58,560 nucleotides of DNA from Acidobacteria bacterium UBA7540 (lineage in GTDB: Bacteria; Acidobacteriota; Terriglobia; UBA7540). The notes below the pieces were generated by a model. The model ran no database searches. It was not told where the DNA came from and worked only from the letters and a program-made list of their open reading frames with translations. How positions within the stretch are numbered: the first letter of the stretch is position 1; every line of letters starts with the position of its first letter. A program made the position numbers and the translations under genes. Of this stretch, positions 1 through 9,766 are shown one piece after another. Location of the stretch: positions 277-58,836 of the forward strand of contig DLMI01000211.1 in NCBI GenBank assembly GCA_002478145.1, read 5' to 3'.

Positions 1-1006
1 CTAGGGTCGGATGCTCAAAGATGGTGGCGTTGATTAGAGCTGAGATCGTAGCCCTGACGTCTAAAAGCTCTTCATACCTGCTTTCAGGTCCCCCACTCCA
101 GACGAGCTTCACCTCATCAAGGGCTTTCTTTTCCATTTCCTTCGAATGCATGCTGTACAACTCGTGCTTCAAATACTCGGTCACAGAGTCGAATCCGTCC
201 TGGTCAAGCCACATTCCTTGACATTGCGGACACCAATCAATAACAATCGACGATTTCCCAAAAAGGACAGAAACCATCTTGACGTTTTTGCACTTAGGGC
301 ATACACGCTTAGTTGCCACCGTGCTTGTTTTCTCGATGTTGTTGATTTCATCATTGAGCCATCGCATTGACCCGTGCTCGACTTTATTTTTCAGTCTTCG
401 CAATTCATCCTTGAACAACCAAATTCCCTTGCAGGCCGGACAGCCTTCAAATCTCATCGAGAACACGGTGTACTCATCAAGGGGCTTCCCGCATCCGGGG
501 CACTGGTCAGCCGTGGTCCTCTCCAGCTTAGCGCCCTTGATCGGGAGCACTTGCACCTGCGTATCAGTCTCGCTGCTTTTTCTTTTGATCCGCTTATACC
601 AATAGGGGACATGCACATTGTTCACGAAATCAGAAAATCCCTTTCCGCTTACCGGCATAATTTTCGCCAGTTCTTTGTCAATTAAGTCGAGCTCGCCACC
701 ATCAAGCCAAAAACCGCCGCAGTCCCTACAATGGTAGAGGATAATATCCGTAGAGTTCAGAAATCGTACTCGATACAAATTGGAGTTGTCGCATCGAGGG
801 CACTTCCGTTTCTGTTTCTCGAGCTCCTCGACCGCGTCCTGTGAGCAGTATTCGATGCTTCCTTCCACTTGAAAAGCCATCCTGTCCAGCTCGCCTTTAT
901 CTAACCAGAGGCTTCCGCACTTCTCACACATGTCGTAAGAGACGAGATCGTTTTTCGTGCTCACCTGATTGTTCATCATCTCGGTGCCACAATTTAGACA
1001 TCTCAT
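1..1006 (-). CDS. Four-zinc-ribbon (zf-TFIIB) protein, C-terminus cut by window edge
   Basis: An open frame starts at the ATG at 1006 and runs about 335 codons to the left edge with no stop. Four zinc-ribbon units are seen, each a CxxC followed about 20 residues later by CxxCxxxWL: CLNC/CEKCGSLWLD, CPRC/CRDCGGFWLD, CPGC/CPACKGIWLF and CPKC/CPQCQGMWLD. This is the pattern of the zf-TFIIB family (PF13453), small metal-binding domains of unclear role, usually one or two per protein. GGAG lies 10 nt before the ATG. The last 60 visible residues are charged and helical-looking. There is no signal peptide or membrane segment, so it is probably cytosolic. Function is unknown; nucleic-acid or protein binding is only a guess. 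Confidence 0.85.
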   Translation of the reverse strand, partial: MRCLNCGTEMMNNQVSTKNDLVSYDMCEKCGSLWLDKGELDRMAFQVEGSIEYCSQDAVEELEKQKRKCPRCDNSNLYRVRFLNSTDIILYHCRDCGGFWLDGGELDLIDKELAKIMPVSGKGFSDFVNNVHVPYWYKRIKRKSSETDTQVQVLPIKGAKLERTTADQCPGCGKPLDEYTVFSMRFEGCPACKGIWLFKDELRRLKNKVEHGSMRWLNDEINNIEKTSTVATKRVCPKCKNVKMVSVLFGKSSIVIDWCPQCQGMWLDQDGFDSVTEYLKHELYSMHSKEMEKKALDEVKLVWSGGPESRYEELLDVRATISALINATIFEHPTL

Positions 1007-1057
1007 TTCGCCCTATCTCCGCAAAACTGATTTAAGAACGCATCAACGTCGGAGTCC

Positions 1058-1936
1058 TCAGACGCTCAGGACCGGGATGTGCGACTCGCGAATGATCGCA
1101 TAGCCACCGCCGTTGGCCCCCAAATGACCGCCGGAGGGAAGGTGGCCGATGACCAGGACGTCAGCCTTCGTTTGCTCTGCCGCGCGGTTCAACAGCTCAG
1201 GGACATTGCCGCTATCGATGATGACTTCGGCCTTCGTGCCCACGTCCTGCTGAAGCTTGGCGATCTCCTCGGCGGCCAAGCCGACGATTTTTTCCTTCCA
1301 CGCCGTGTCGACGTAGGATCCGCCGGGGCCGTAGTCCTCCACCCCAGCGGTGATGTGAACGAGCGTGAGCCGCGCGCCAAACTCGGCGGCCATCTGCGCA
1401 GCCCGCGACACGGTATTGCGGCTGTGAGGGCTCAAGTCAACCGTGCAAAGAACGTTCTGGATGGCGAACTCGGGCCCTGGCGCTTCTTCCCTGAGGGTAT
1501 CGGTCCAAATCGGACAAACGCTTTCGTGCAGCACTTTCGCTGCCACCGAACCCAGCAGAAACCGGTAGAATGCCCCATGGCTATGCCTGGACATCACGAT
1601 CAAGCTTACTTTTTCATCGCGAGCTATCTGCACGATTTCGCGTGGCGGATCGCCTTTAAGTAACAAGCGTTTGACGGCAATCCCCTCAAGCTCCGCCCGC
1701 AGCGCTTGGTCCAGGTCTTTCTGAACTCGCTGAACGATGTGCGCGTGCAAATCCCGGACGGTGAGTTCGTCCCCACTCTCCAGGACACCGGCGGGAAAGC
1801 TCAGTGGCGTCACAACGTGCAGCAGGATGATCTCGGAATGGAAATGGCGAGCCAAAAACGCGGCCTGATGAACCACCCCCAGCGGGGCGATTGGGAAATC
1901 AACCGGCAGAAGAATCTTATCCATTAACATTTCCAT
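1058..1936 (-). CDS. Universal stress protein with two tandem UspA domains
   Basis: 292 residues if the first ATG is used; the ATG at 1924 (MDKILLPVDFP) is an equally likely start because UspA domains begin at that strand. Domain 1 covers roughly residues 5-150 and ends in the usual VSLIVMSRHSHG...SVAAKVLHESVCPIW block. Domain 2 covers about 155-292 and ends ADVLVIGHLPSGGHLGANGG...SHIPVLSV. Domain 1 keeps a recognisable GxxxG-type nucleotide loop; in domain 2 it is altered. Such cytosolic proteins are induced by starvation, redox or respiratory stress. It lies 180 nt downstream of the transaldolase gene on the same strand and may be co-transcribed with it. Confidence 0.9.
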   Translation of the reverse strand: MEMLMDKILLPVDFPIAPLGVVHQAAFLARHFHSEIILLHVVTPLSFPAGVLESGDELTVRDLHAHIVQRVQKDLDQALRAELEGIAVKRLLLKGDPPREIVQIARDEKVSLIVMSRHSHGAFYRFLLGSVAAKVLHESVCPIWTDTLREEAPGPEFAIQNVLCTVDLSPHSRNTVSRAAQMAAEFGARLTLVHITAGVEDYGPGGSYVDTAWKEKIVGLAAEEIAKLQQDVGTKAEVIIDSGNVPELLNRAAEQTKADVLVIGHLPSGGHLGANGGGYAIIRESHIPVLSV

Positions 1937-2118
1937 ACTGGATCCTAAGCATGTGGCACCCTACACGATTGGTCGTGCCTCGCCTCGGAGCGATTCCCCG
2001 GGCACTGGTTGTTCCTCGCAAACAGCGTCCAGAGCAGGGTCTTCGATTCGGGATGCCGCGAAGTCGAGAACTACGCGTGACGTCACGTCGTCATGCTCGA
2101 GCCGGTCGCCTTCCAGAC

Positions 2119-3204
2119 TCAAGCCGCTTTGAGCGCCTTGCTCTTGGACGCGATGCACTCCAGCAGGTCGTTCCAGGACTTGACGAACGATCCGGCCCCT
2201 TCTTCCTGAAGTTGGGTGCCCAAGGCGTCAATGTCAATTCCGGCGCTTGCGAACTGGTCCAAAACTTTTTCGCAATCACCGCCGTCCGCCGCCATGACCG
2301 GACCGATTTCGCCGTGATCGGCGAGGGCTTCCAACGTTCCCTCAGGCATCGTGTTCACCGTGAACGGCGCGGCCAGCGTCTTAATGTAGAGGGTGTCGCA
2401 CGCCTTGGGGTCCTTCGTGCCGGTGCTGGCCCAGAGCAGTCGTTGCGGTCGGGCACCGGCATTGTACGCACGCTGCCAGCGCGGATTGCTCAACAGATCG
2501 AGGTACGCTTTGTAGATGCGACTGGCAACGGCGATGCCAAGCTGGTTGCGCAGCGCCTCGGGTGCTTTGTCCACCACTGCGACGTCCCAGCGGCTGACGA
2601 AAACTGAAGCCACGGACCCGACATCCGGATTCAGGCCGGCAGTGATGCGTCGCTCGATGCCGCGCAGGTACGCCTCGGCGGCCGCGACATACTGTGCGCG
2701 GGAGAACAGGAGTGTCACGTTGATCGGCACGCCCGCGAAGATCGCCTCCTCGATGGCGGGGAGGCCCTCCTTGGTACCCGGAATCTTGATGAAGAGATTG
2801 GGCCGTCCTGCTCGGGCATGGAGAGCCTTGGCGGCGGCGAGGGTGGCGGACGTGTCGTGGGCCAGCAGGGGCGAGACCTCCAAGGAAACCCAGCCGTCTA
2901 CGCCGTTCGTCAAGTCGTGGATCGGACGAAACAGATCGGCGGCCTGCCTGAGGTCCTCCAGTGCCAGCTCGAAGAACAGCGCTTCGCCCGACTTGCCTTC
3001 CTGCAATTTCTGGCGGATGGCGTCGTCGTAGTCGTGACTGTTCTTGATGGCGTGATCGAAGATCGTGGGGTTCGATGTAAGTCCCGTGACCGAAAACTCC
3101 TGGATGTAGCGGCGGAGCGTGCCACTGGTCAGTAGACCCCGGGTGATGTTGTCGAGCCAGAGGCTCTGGCCCATTTCGTGGAGTTTTTGGGTCGCTTTCA
3201 TCAT
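2119..3204 (-). CDS. tal: Transaldolase
   Basis: Transaldolase moves a dihydroxyacetone unit between sedoheptulose-7-phosphate and glyceraldehyde-3-phosphate in the non-oxidative pentose phosphate pathway. At 361 residues it matches the longer bacterial Tal class. Visible signatures are GLTSNPTIFDHAI near the N-terminus and LFIKIPGTKEGLPAI around residue 140, where K140 is the expected Schiff-base lysine. Two ATGs are adjacent; AGGAGAGGA lies just upstream and suits the second (3201) slightly better. The gene belongs to a same-strand group with rpiB and pgi, which suggests a sugar-phosphate interconversion cluster. No lesions are seen. Confidence 0.95.
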   Translation of the reverse strand: MMKATQKLHEMGQSLWLDNITRGLLTSGTLRRYIQEFSVTGLTSNPTIFDHAIKNSHDYDDAIRQKLQEGKSGEALFFELALEDLRQAADLFRPIHDLTNGVDGWVSLEVSPLLAHDTSATLAAAKALHARAGRPNLFIKIPGTKEGLPAIEEAIFAGVPINVTLLFSRAQYVAAAEAYLRGIERRITAGLNPDVGSVASVFVSRWDVAVVDKAPEALRNQLGIAVASRIYKAYLDLLSNPRWQRAYNAGARPQRLLWASTGTKDPKACDTLYIKTLAAPFTVNTMPEGTLEALADHGEIGPVMAADGGDCEKVLDQFASAGIDIDALGTQLQEEGAGSFVKSWNDLLECIASKSKALKAA

Positions 3205-3350
3205 TCCTCTCCTGCCGTAGGTTCCGATGCGATTTGTTACTTCCGACCCCGCCTGGGCGGAGCAGGGCGGGCAGGTCGTACCGGAGCAGTCACCGGTGCG
3301 CTGGAGCCGCGAGTCTCCTCAAATCGATCAGGACGTCTCAAATGAACCCT
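3205..3350. other. Gap between rpiB and tal
   Basis: 146 bp. It holds the transaldolase ribosome-binding site (AGGAGAGGA on the minus strand, just above 3204) and a GC-rich stretch with short repeats around 3245-3265. No reading frame or convincing terminator is visible. Confidence 0.5.
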
Positions 3351-3812
3351 TCATGGCCCAACTTCCTGGTTCTCCAGCGCCTGGACTTTAGCCAGGCGGC
3401 GTTGGTGGCGTAGAGCGCCGCTGAAGCGTGCGGTCAGAAAGGTCTCGATCAGTTCCCAGGCGAGCGCAGGCCCGATCACTTTCCCACCCAGACAAAAAAC
3501 ATTCATGTTGTCATCTTCGACGCCCTGATGGGCGGAAAAAACATCATGGATGAGCCCGGCACGCACACCGGGAATTTTGTTCGCGGCGATGGATGCTCCA
3601 ACGCCGCTGCCGCAGATGGCTATTCCGCGGTCCACCTCTCCCGCGGCGACGGCCCTGGCGAGGGGGATGACGAAGTCGGGGTAGTCATCTTCGGGGTTCA
3701 ATTGATGTGCGCCGAAGTCCACAACCTCGTATCCCGAGCCGCGCAGCGACTCCGCCAGCCGTCCTTTCAAAGTAAAGCCTCCATGGTCCGCGGCGATTCC
3801 CACGCGCATCAT
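3351..3812 (-). CDS. rpiB: Ribose-5-phosphate isomerase B (RpiB/LacA/LacB family)
   Basis: 153 residues, the usual length. RpiB interconverts ribulose-5-phosphate and ribose-5-phosphate in the cytosol. The N-terminal MRVGIAADHGGFTLK holds the phosphate-site histidine, and GIAICGSGVGASIAANK holds the catalytic cysteine. The loop after it reads HDVFSAHQGVEDDNMNVFCLGG; the common family form has an Arg-Glu-His before the Asn, so this is a variant and related sugar-phosphate isomerases cannot be excluded. GGAG sits 6 nt before the ATG at 3812. The 180 nt upstream carry an element also present before pgi. Confidence 0.9.
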   Translation of the reverse strand: MMRVGIAADHGGFTLKGRLAESLRGSGYEVVDFGAHQLNPEDDYPDFVIPLARAVAAGEVDRGIAICGSGVGASIAANKIPGVRAGLIHDVFSAHQGVEDDNMNVFCLGGKVIGPALAWELIETFLTARFSGALRHQRRLAKVQALENQEVGP

Positions 3813-3930
3813 GGTTTCTCCTCGACCTGCCGGAGCAGGCTATGGGCCGTCCAAAGTGTCATCGAAGGTGCCATGGGTGCGCGGTGCCTCTTCGTGTTGT
3901 GATGGAATTACTTCGCTCTGGAGCACATTT

Positions 3931-3992
3931 GTCCTCGCACATCAGGCAGCATCGCACCAGCGGAAACAACATGCTGTCCCGTTTTGCTCATC
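3931..3992 (-). promoter_or_regulatory. Conserved upstream element, rpiB copy
   Basis: About 60 bp whose minus strand aligns with 7080-7140 before pgi. Shared pieces include GCAAAA, ACAG, TGTTGTT, CCGCTG, TGCGA and TGTGCGAG, with mostly single-base differences. It ends about 120 nt before the rpiB start. A shared promoter or operator is the simplest reading, but no clear -35/-10 pair stands out. Confidence 0.5.
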
Positions 3993-4078
3993 ATAGGCAA
4001 ATATTGGGAATCTAGGCTGAATGGTGGCGCAACTTCTGCCTTAACGTTTCGTTCTTTCAGCGCGAGTTTGCGAGGCTT

Positions 4079-5001
4079 GACGCCGATGCCGATTGTGGCG
4101 AGAATTGACCCTTGCATCGAGGAGACGCCTGCGGAACGAATGATAGTCGGTGCCTAGTGAATAATCGTGTTGATGCCCGTAATCTGCTGAAAGACGGCGA
4201 TTCCGATTCCGATAATGAGAGCCGGCCGAATTGCGGGAAGAAGTAAGTCAGAGAAGCTGCGGTGCTGCTCTCGCTTCTGCGCGGCGGTCTTGATCTCCTG
4301 GAACTCGGCGCTGACATCCGGTGTTCCCCGAATTTTGGTCAGCACACCACGGGCCAAATCGAGCTGTCCCTGCCGGGCAAGATACCGTGGGGTTTCTGGG
4401 AGATATAGCATCCCCCCACGAGCAAGATGCCGGGGACCACGGCAAGACCAAGCATCCACCTCCAGCTTCCGGATGCGCCGAAGAGGTAATCAGCGATATA
4501 GGCAAGCAGAATCCCGACCGTAAGAGCTAGCTGGAAAAGTGATACCTGCGAACCCCGTGCCTTTGCAGGGGCAACTTCGGAGATGTAAAGAGGCACAACG
4601 GAGCTAGCCAGTCCAATTCCCACTCCCAGGATCAAGCGTCCGGCCATAAGGATCATGATGGATGGTGCGACGGAGCATACAAGGGCGCCTGCTATGAAGA
4701 CAAGAGACGTGATGAGCAACATCTTCCGGCGTCCAAAGCGGTCCGAGAGGGTGCCGCCGCTTATGGCTGTAACCGCCGCGCCGACCAACACCACGCTGAC
4801 AACCAGCCCCTGCTCAAATGTCGAAAGGCCGAAACTCGTCCTAATAAAAATCAGCGCGCCGGCAATGACACCGGTGTTGTATCCGGCCAGCAATCCTCCC
4901 ATCGCGACGAATATTGCAGCGATGCAGACGTATCGTTGGCTTGCGACCGGAATGCGAGACGTATGTTCTGGTATCGCAGGATCCAAACGATTTGATTCCA
5001 C
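4079..5001 (-). pseudogene. Sugar:proton symporter (MFS sugar porter family), decayed
   Basis: The GTG-started frame from 5001 encodes the first half of a XylE/GalP-type sugar porter: GYNTGVIAGALIF in TM1, SGGTLSDRFGRRKML (the family D-R-x-G-R-R motif) and ISEVAPAKARG. At a run of six cytosines (4412-4417 on the plus strand) the frame shifts and continues as GMLYLPETPRYLARQGQ, the PESPR-type motif. It then reaches QQITGINTIIH followed by TAG at 4154 where a tyrosine codon is expected. Reading through gives APTIIRSAG...QGSILATIGIGV, after which homology stops. The C-terminal half (about TM8-12) is absent. Three independent lesions make it non-functional unless the first is a sequencing error. 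Confidence 0.85.
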
Positions 5002-5008
5002 GGTGCAC

Positions 5009-5031
5009 CTGCTCCCTCAAAGCGGGAGCAG
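5009..5031 (-). promoter_or_regulatory. Hairpin over the ribosome-binding site of the sugar porter relic
   Basis: Perfect 8-bp inverted repeat CTGCTCCC/GGGAGCAG with a 7-nt loop, ending 8 nt before the GTG at 5001. Its 3' arm contains the GGGAG that would act as Shine-Dalgarno sequence. It could have limited translation or been an operator; the downstream gene is now dead. Confidence 0.4.
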
Positions 5032-5374
5032 AGTTTCGGGGTACAGTAAGGCGGCGTGGCGTAGACGAGCACATCATGGCGGAAAAGCCGTCGCAGGTTC
5101 TGCCCGTTCTTCTCGGCGGGGCAGGCTGTCATGGACCCGACACCTGTTTGGTTCCGGCTACACCGGGTTAGGACAAGTCTCGGGCCCTGGCCTGAGAACC
5201 AGGACGCCAAGGGGTTGGGTGTAAACAGCCAAGCCCTTGATGAGGGGCATGGTTAGTTCCTCGATCCAATCGAAGGTCTCCCTTCGCCTCCGAAGAGTAA
5301 AGGCCTTCAGGGCAGGCTTCGCATCCTGAAACACCCTGTAGACGGCTTGTCCGTCGAGACAGCCCCGGCGAGGG
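5032..5374. other. Gap between pgi and the sugar porter relic
   Basis: On the minus strand an open frame runs from the end of pgi to about 5175 and reads ...GQAVYRVFQDAKPALKAF... and ends PETCPNPV. It has no good start or ribosome site and no family I recognise. It could be the tail of a lost gene. Nothing else is visible. Confidence 0.3.
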
Positions 5375-7018
<1,644 letters not shown>

Positions 7019-7079
7019 GTTGGTTCCTCTTCCGATATCTGTTTGTCCTTCATCGGCCGCTTGCAACTTGGGGACTTGC

Positions 7080-7140
7080 ACTCGCACACTACGAGAGCGT
7101 CGCATCAGCGGCAACAACAATCTGTTCCATTTTGCACACG
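7080..7140 (-). promoter_or_regulatory. Conserved upstream element, pgi copy
   Basis: Partner of 3931-3992, on the same strand and upstream of its gene, ending about 65 nt before the pgi start. The core TGTTGTTGCCGCTGATGCGA is nearly identical to the rpiB copy. Two copies before enzymes of one pathway argue for shared regulation over a chance repeat. Confidence 0.5.
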
Positions 7141-7548
7141 ATGAGCAGAGGGGTACAGCTAGCCCCGTGACCGCCGGGGCTGGGGACTAGGGATTGGGGG
7201 CTAGGGATTCGGGTGCAGGGATTCAGGGCTCGGATTCCAAGGGCACCGCTGGAAGTGTAGGGCCGAACTGCCTTCGGCCTCGGGGTGAGCATCGCCCGCC
7301 CTTGTCACTGGTCACTCGCCACTTGTCACTGCTCTTAGCAGCTCCCGCATGTGAGCGGGGGCCTCCGGGCGCATGTAATGCTCTGCCACAATGACCGGGG
7401 TGGCGGCATACCCATTCGTCAGTATTGCAAATACCAAGTCGTAGTGATGGGCATTCGCCTCTCCTCTGGCATCTCAACGAACGGACCAGCAATCCGGTGG
7501 TCTAAGCTGCCGTGATGTTGGCGAGGAAATTTGCAAAAGGGAGGGTAC
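7141..7548. repeat. Gap with low-complexity repeats between pgi and htrA
   Basis: About 400 bp. Around 7170-7225 are short tandem variants of GGGATTCGGG/GGGATTAGGG, and near 7305-7335 a GTCACT-type repeat. Similar decayed repeats recur in other gaps. No gene is seen. The htrA ribosome-binding site GGGAGGG lies at 7539-7545. Confidence 0.5.
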
Positions 7549-9039
7549 ATGAACATAAGACAATTCAAAGGACGCTTCGGGGGAATAGCTCTCGCAACGG
7601 CTTTAGGACTGGTGGTTGCAGCCGGCTTCGGAGTCACTCGCCTTCGAGGCGACATGCATACAACCAATCAGCCTGCATCGCTGAAGCTTGCCGACCCGAA
7701 CGAAGGTCCGAGCAAGAATAGTTTCGCACCGATCGTAAAGAAAGTGCTGCCGGAAGTTGTGAATATCTCTTCTTCTAAGGTGGTCAAAACTTCGGCTGAC
7801 TCCTCGGGACAGATGCCCGAGGGGATGCCGATGGACCCATTCTTTCGGCAGTTTTTCGGAGGTCATTCCGGCCGCCAATTCAACGCTCCGCGGGAGGATC
7901 GCGAGCGGAGCCTCGGTTCTGGCGTGATCGTCAGCCCTGAAGGTTATATCCTTACCAACAACCACGTCGTGGCGGGAGCGACAGAAATCCTTGTCACCAC
8001 GTCCGACAAGCACGAGTATAAAGCTCGCATCGTCGGCACGGACCCCAGGACCGATATTGCCGTCCTTAAAGTGGACGCAACGAACCTGCCATCAGCCACG
8101 ATTGCTGACTCATCCAAGGTCCAAGTGGGTGACTACGCTTTGGCGATTGGCGACCCCTTTGGCGTCGGAGAAACGGTAACCATGGGGATCGTGAGCGCCA
8201 CGGGCCGAGCCAATCTGGGTATCGAAGATTACGAAGATTTTATCCAAACCGATGCACCGATTAATCCCGGGAACTCCGGTGGAGCGCTGGTCAATGACCG
8301 CGGCGAGCTGATCGGCATCAACACTGCGATTCTCTCTCACGGGTCCGGCGGGAACCAGGGTGTTGGATTTGCAGTCCCTTCAAACTTGGCCCGAAATGTC
8401 ATGGATCAGATCGTAAGAAATGGCAAGGTAATCCGAGCATACATGGGAGTCTCCATACAGGAAGTGAGTCCAGAATTAGCCAAGGCGTTCGGAGAAACTG
8501 AACCCCGCGGCGCTCTTGTGGGTGATGTCAGCTCCGGGAGCCCGGCGGAAAAGAGCGGCCTGCAAAAGGGAGACATCATTGTGGAATTGAACGGCAAACC
8601 GATAACCGACAGCAACCAATTGCGGATGAGCATTTCGATGATGGCACCGGACGCCACCGCGAACTTGAAGGTGTTGCGTAACGGGAGTGAGCGTGATATG
8701 GCGGTGAAGCTGGGCGTGCTGCCAACCGATAAAGAGCAGGCTAGCGTTGAGATAGCGAATCCCGAAGGGGCTCTGGAAGGGGTTTCAGTGGGGAACGTTA
8801 CCGATGAGGCAGTTCAGCAGTTGGGTTTGCCTGCCAACACCAAGGGCGTCGTCGTGACGGACATCGATCCCTCAAGCCCAGTGGCCGACTCGGGGTTGCG
8901 GCAGGGTGATGTGATCCAGGAAGTCAATCACCAGCCTGTCACGAACGTCACCGACTTCGATCGAGCCGTTCGCAAGGCGGGAAAGGATCCTCTCTTGCTC
9001 GTGAATCGCCAGGGGAGCACTTTGTTCATAGCCGCGTAA
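7549..9039 (+). CDS. degP: DegP/HtrA-family periplasmic serine protease with two PDZ domains
   Basis: GGGAGGG sits 3-4 nt before the ATG at 7549, which is preferred to the TTG at 7531. Residues 8-32 form an uncleaved or signal-type hydrophobic segment, so it acts in the periplasm or on the membrane. The trypsin-like domain follows, with catalytic H139 in NNHVV, D169 in RTDIAVLK and S243 in PGNSGGALV. PDZ1 is at about 290-380 (GALVGDVSSGSPAEKSGL) and PDZ2 at about 410-490 (GVVVTDIDPSSPVADSGL). Length (496) matches DegP/DegQ/MucD. It degrades or refolds misfolded envelope proteins. It converges on a two-component system that may or may not control it. Confidence 0.93.
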   Translation: MNIRQFKGRFGGIALATALGLVVAAGFGVTRLRGDMHTTNQPASLKLADPNEGPSKNSFAPIVKKVLPEVVNISSSKVVKTSADSSGQMPEGMPMDPFFRQFFGGHSGRQFNAPREDRERSLGSGVIVSPEGYILTNNHVVAGATEILVTTSDKHEYKARIVGTDPRTDIAVLKVDATNLPSATIADSSKVQVGDYALAIGDPFGVGETVTMGIVSATGRANLGIEDYEDFIQTDAPINPGNSGGALVNDRGELIGINTAILSHGSGGNQGVGFAVPSNLARNVMDQIVRNGKVIRAYMGVSIQEVSPELAKAFGETEPRGALVGDVSSGSPAEKSGLQKGDIIVELNGKPITDSNQLRMSISMMAPDATANLKVLRNGSERDMAVKLGVLPTDKEQASVEIANPEGALEGVSVGNVTDEAVQQLGLPANTKGVVVTDIDPSSPVADSGLRQGDVIQEVNHQPVTNVTDFDRAVRKAGKDPLLLVNRQGSTLFIAA

Positions 9040-9059
9040 CTGGCGCAGTATAGGGAACA

Positions 9060-9082
9060 GGGAAGAGCGAGTTGCTCTTCCC
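9060..9082. terminator. Bidirectional hairpin between htrA and the response regulator
   Basis: Perfect 9-bp stem GGGAAGAGC/GCTCTTCCC with a 5-nt loop, 20 nt after the htrA stop and 22 nt before the end of the convergent regulator gene. A modest T-rich tail follows on the plus strand. The position fits a terminator shared by two convergent genes. Confidence 0.7.
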
Positions 9083-9103
9083 TTCATTCCCCAGCTCCTT
9101 AGT

Positions 9104-9754
9104 TTAAGAGATGATCCCCTTGCGCACAGCATACAAAATCAGTTCGGGCACGCCTTTAAGATTCAGTTTCTGCATAATCTTTGCCCTGTGCGTTTCCACG
9201 GTGTATACGCTCAGGTTCAGGAGGCTGGCAACCTCCTTGTTGGACTTACCTTCCACGACCAACTGAAGTACCTCGCGCTCCCGCGGACTCAGCAGGTCAT
9301 AGGAATCTTCCACACCGCTTCGTTGCAACTTCCTCATGTAATCCTGCAGCAGAATCTTGCTAACCGCGGGACTGAAAAATGACTTCCCCTCTACCACCGC
9401 ATGAATGGCCTGTACAAGATCTGTCGCGGCGGAGTCCTTCAGCAAATAAGCGCGAGCCCCGGCACCAAGCGCCCGCAGCACGTAACCTTCATCGGAATGC
9501 ATGCTCAGCATCACCACGGCAGCGTCCGGGTCAATCTCCCTAATCTGACGCGTGGCTTCGATTCCATTCAGGTTCGGCATTCCGATATCCATTACCACAA
9601 CATTAGGCTTTAAGGACTTTGCCAATTCCACCGCTTGCCTTCCATCGTCAGCTTCGCCGACAACGCTTAAGTCAGCCTGTTGGTCAACCACCAGGCGGAG
9701 GCCGGCCCGGATCAGCTTGTGGTCATCTGCGAGCAAAACTCGAATCGAATTCAT
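9104..9754 (-). CDS. NarL/FixJ-family response regulator
   Basis: 216 residues: a receiver domain (about 1-120) with the acidic pair D10/D11, phospho-acceptor D56 in VVMDIGMPN and lysine in AYLLKDSA. A LuxR-type helix-turn-helix follows (about 148-212), with LSPREREVLQLVVEGKSNKE and SVYTVETHRAKIMQKL. Phosphorylation should allow dimeric DNA binding. The gene starts 12 nt after the kinase stop, so the two form one operon. Targets are not visible; the neighbouring htrA is a possible one. Confidence 0.93.
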   Translation of the reverse strand: MNSIRVLLADDHKLIRAGLRLVVDQQADLSVVGEADDGRQAVELAKSLKPNVVVMDIGMPNLNGIEATRQIREIDPDAAVVMLSMHSDEGYVLRALGAGARAYLLKDSAATDLVQAIHAVVEGKSFFSPAVSKILLQDYMRKLQRSGVEDSYDLLSPREREVLQLVVEGKSNKEVASLLNLSVYTVETHRAKIMQKLNLKGVPELILYAVRKGIIS

Positions 9755-9766
9755 GGTCGTTGCTGA

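Noticed and set aside
4412..4417. Programmed frameshift in the sugar porter
   Set aside because: Such transporters are not known to use one, and the frame is broken again by a stop and a truncation.
4154..4459. A separate small gene for the second half of the sugar porter
   Set aside because: It continues the same protein after a homopolymer frameshift and has no independent start signal.
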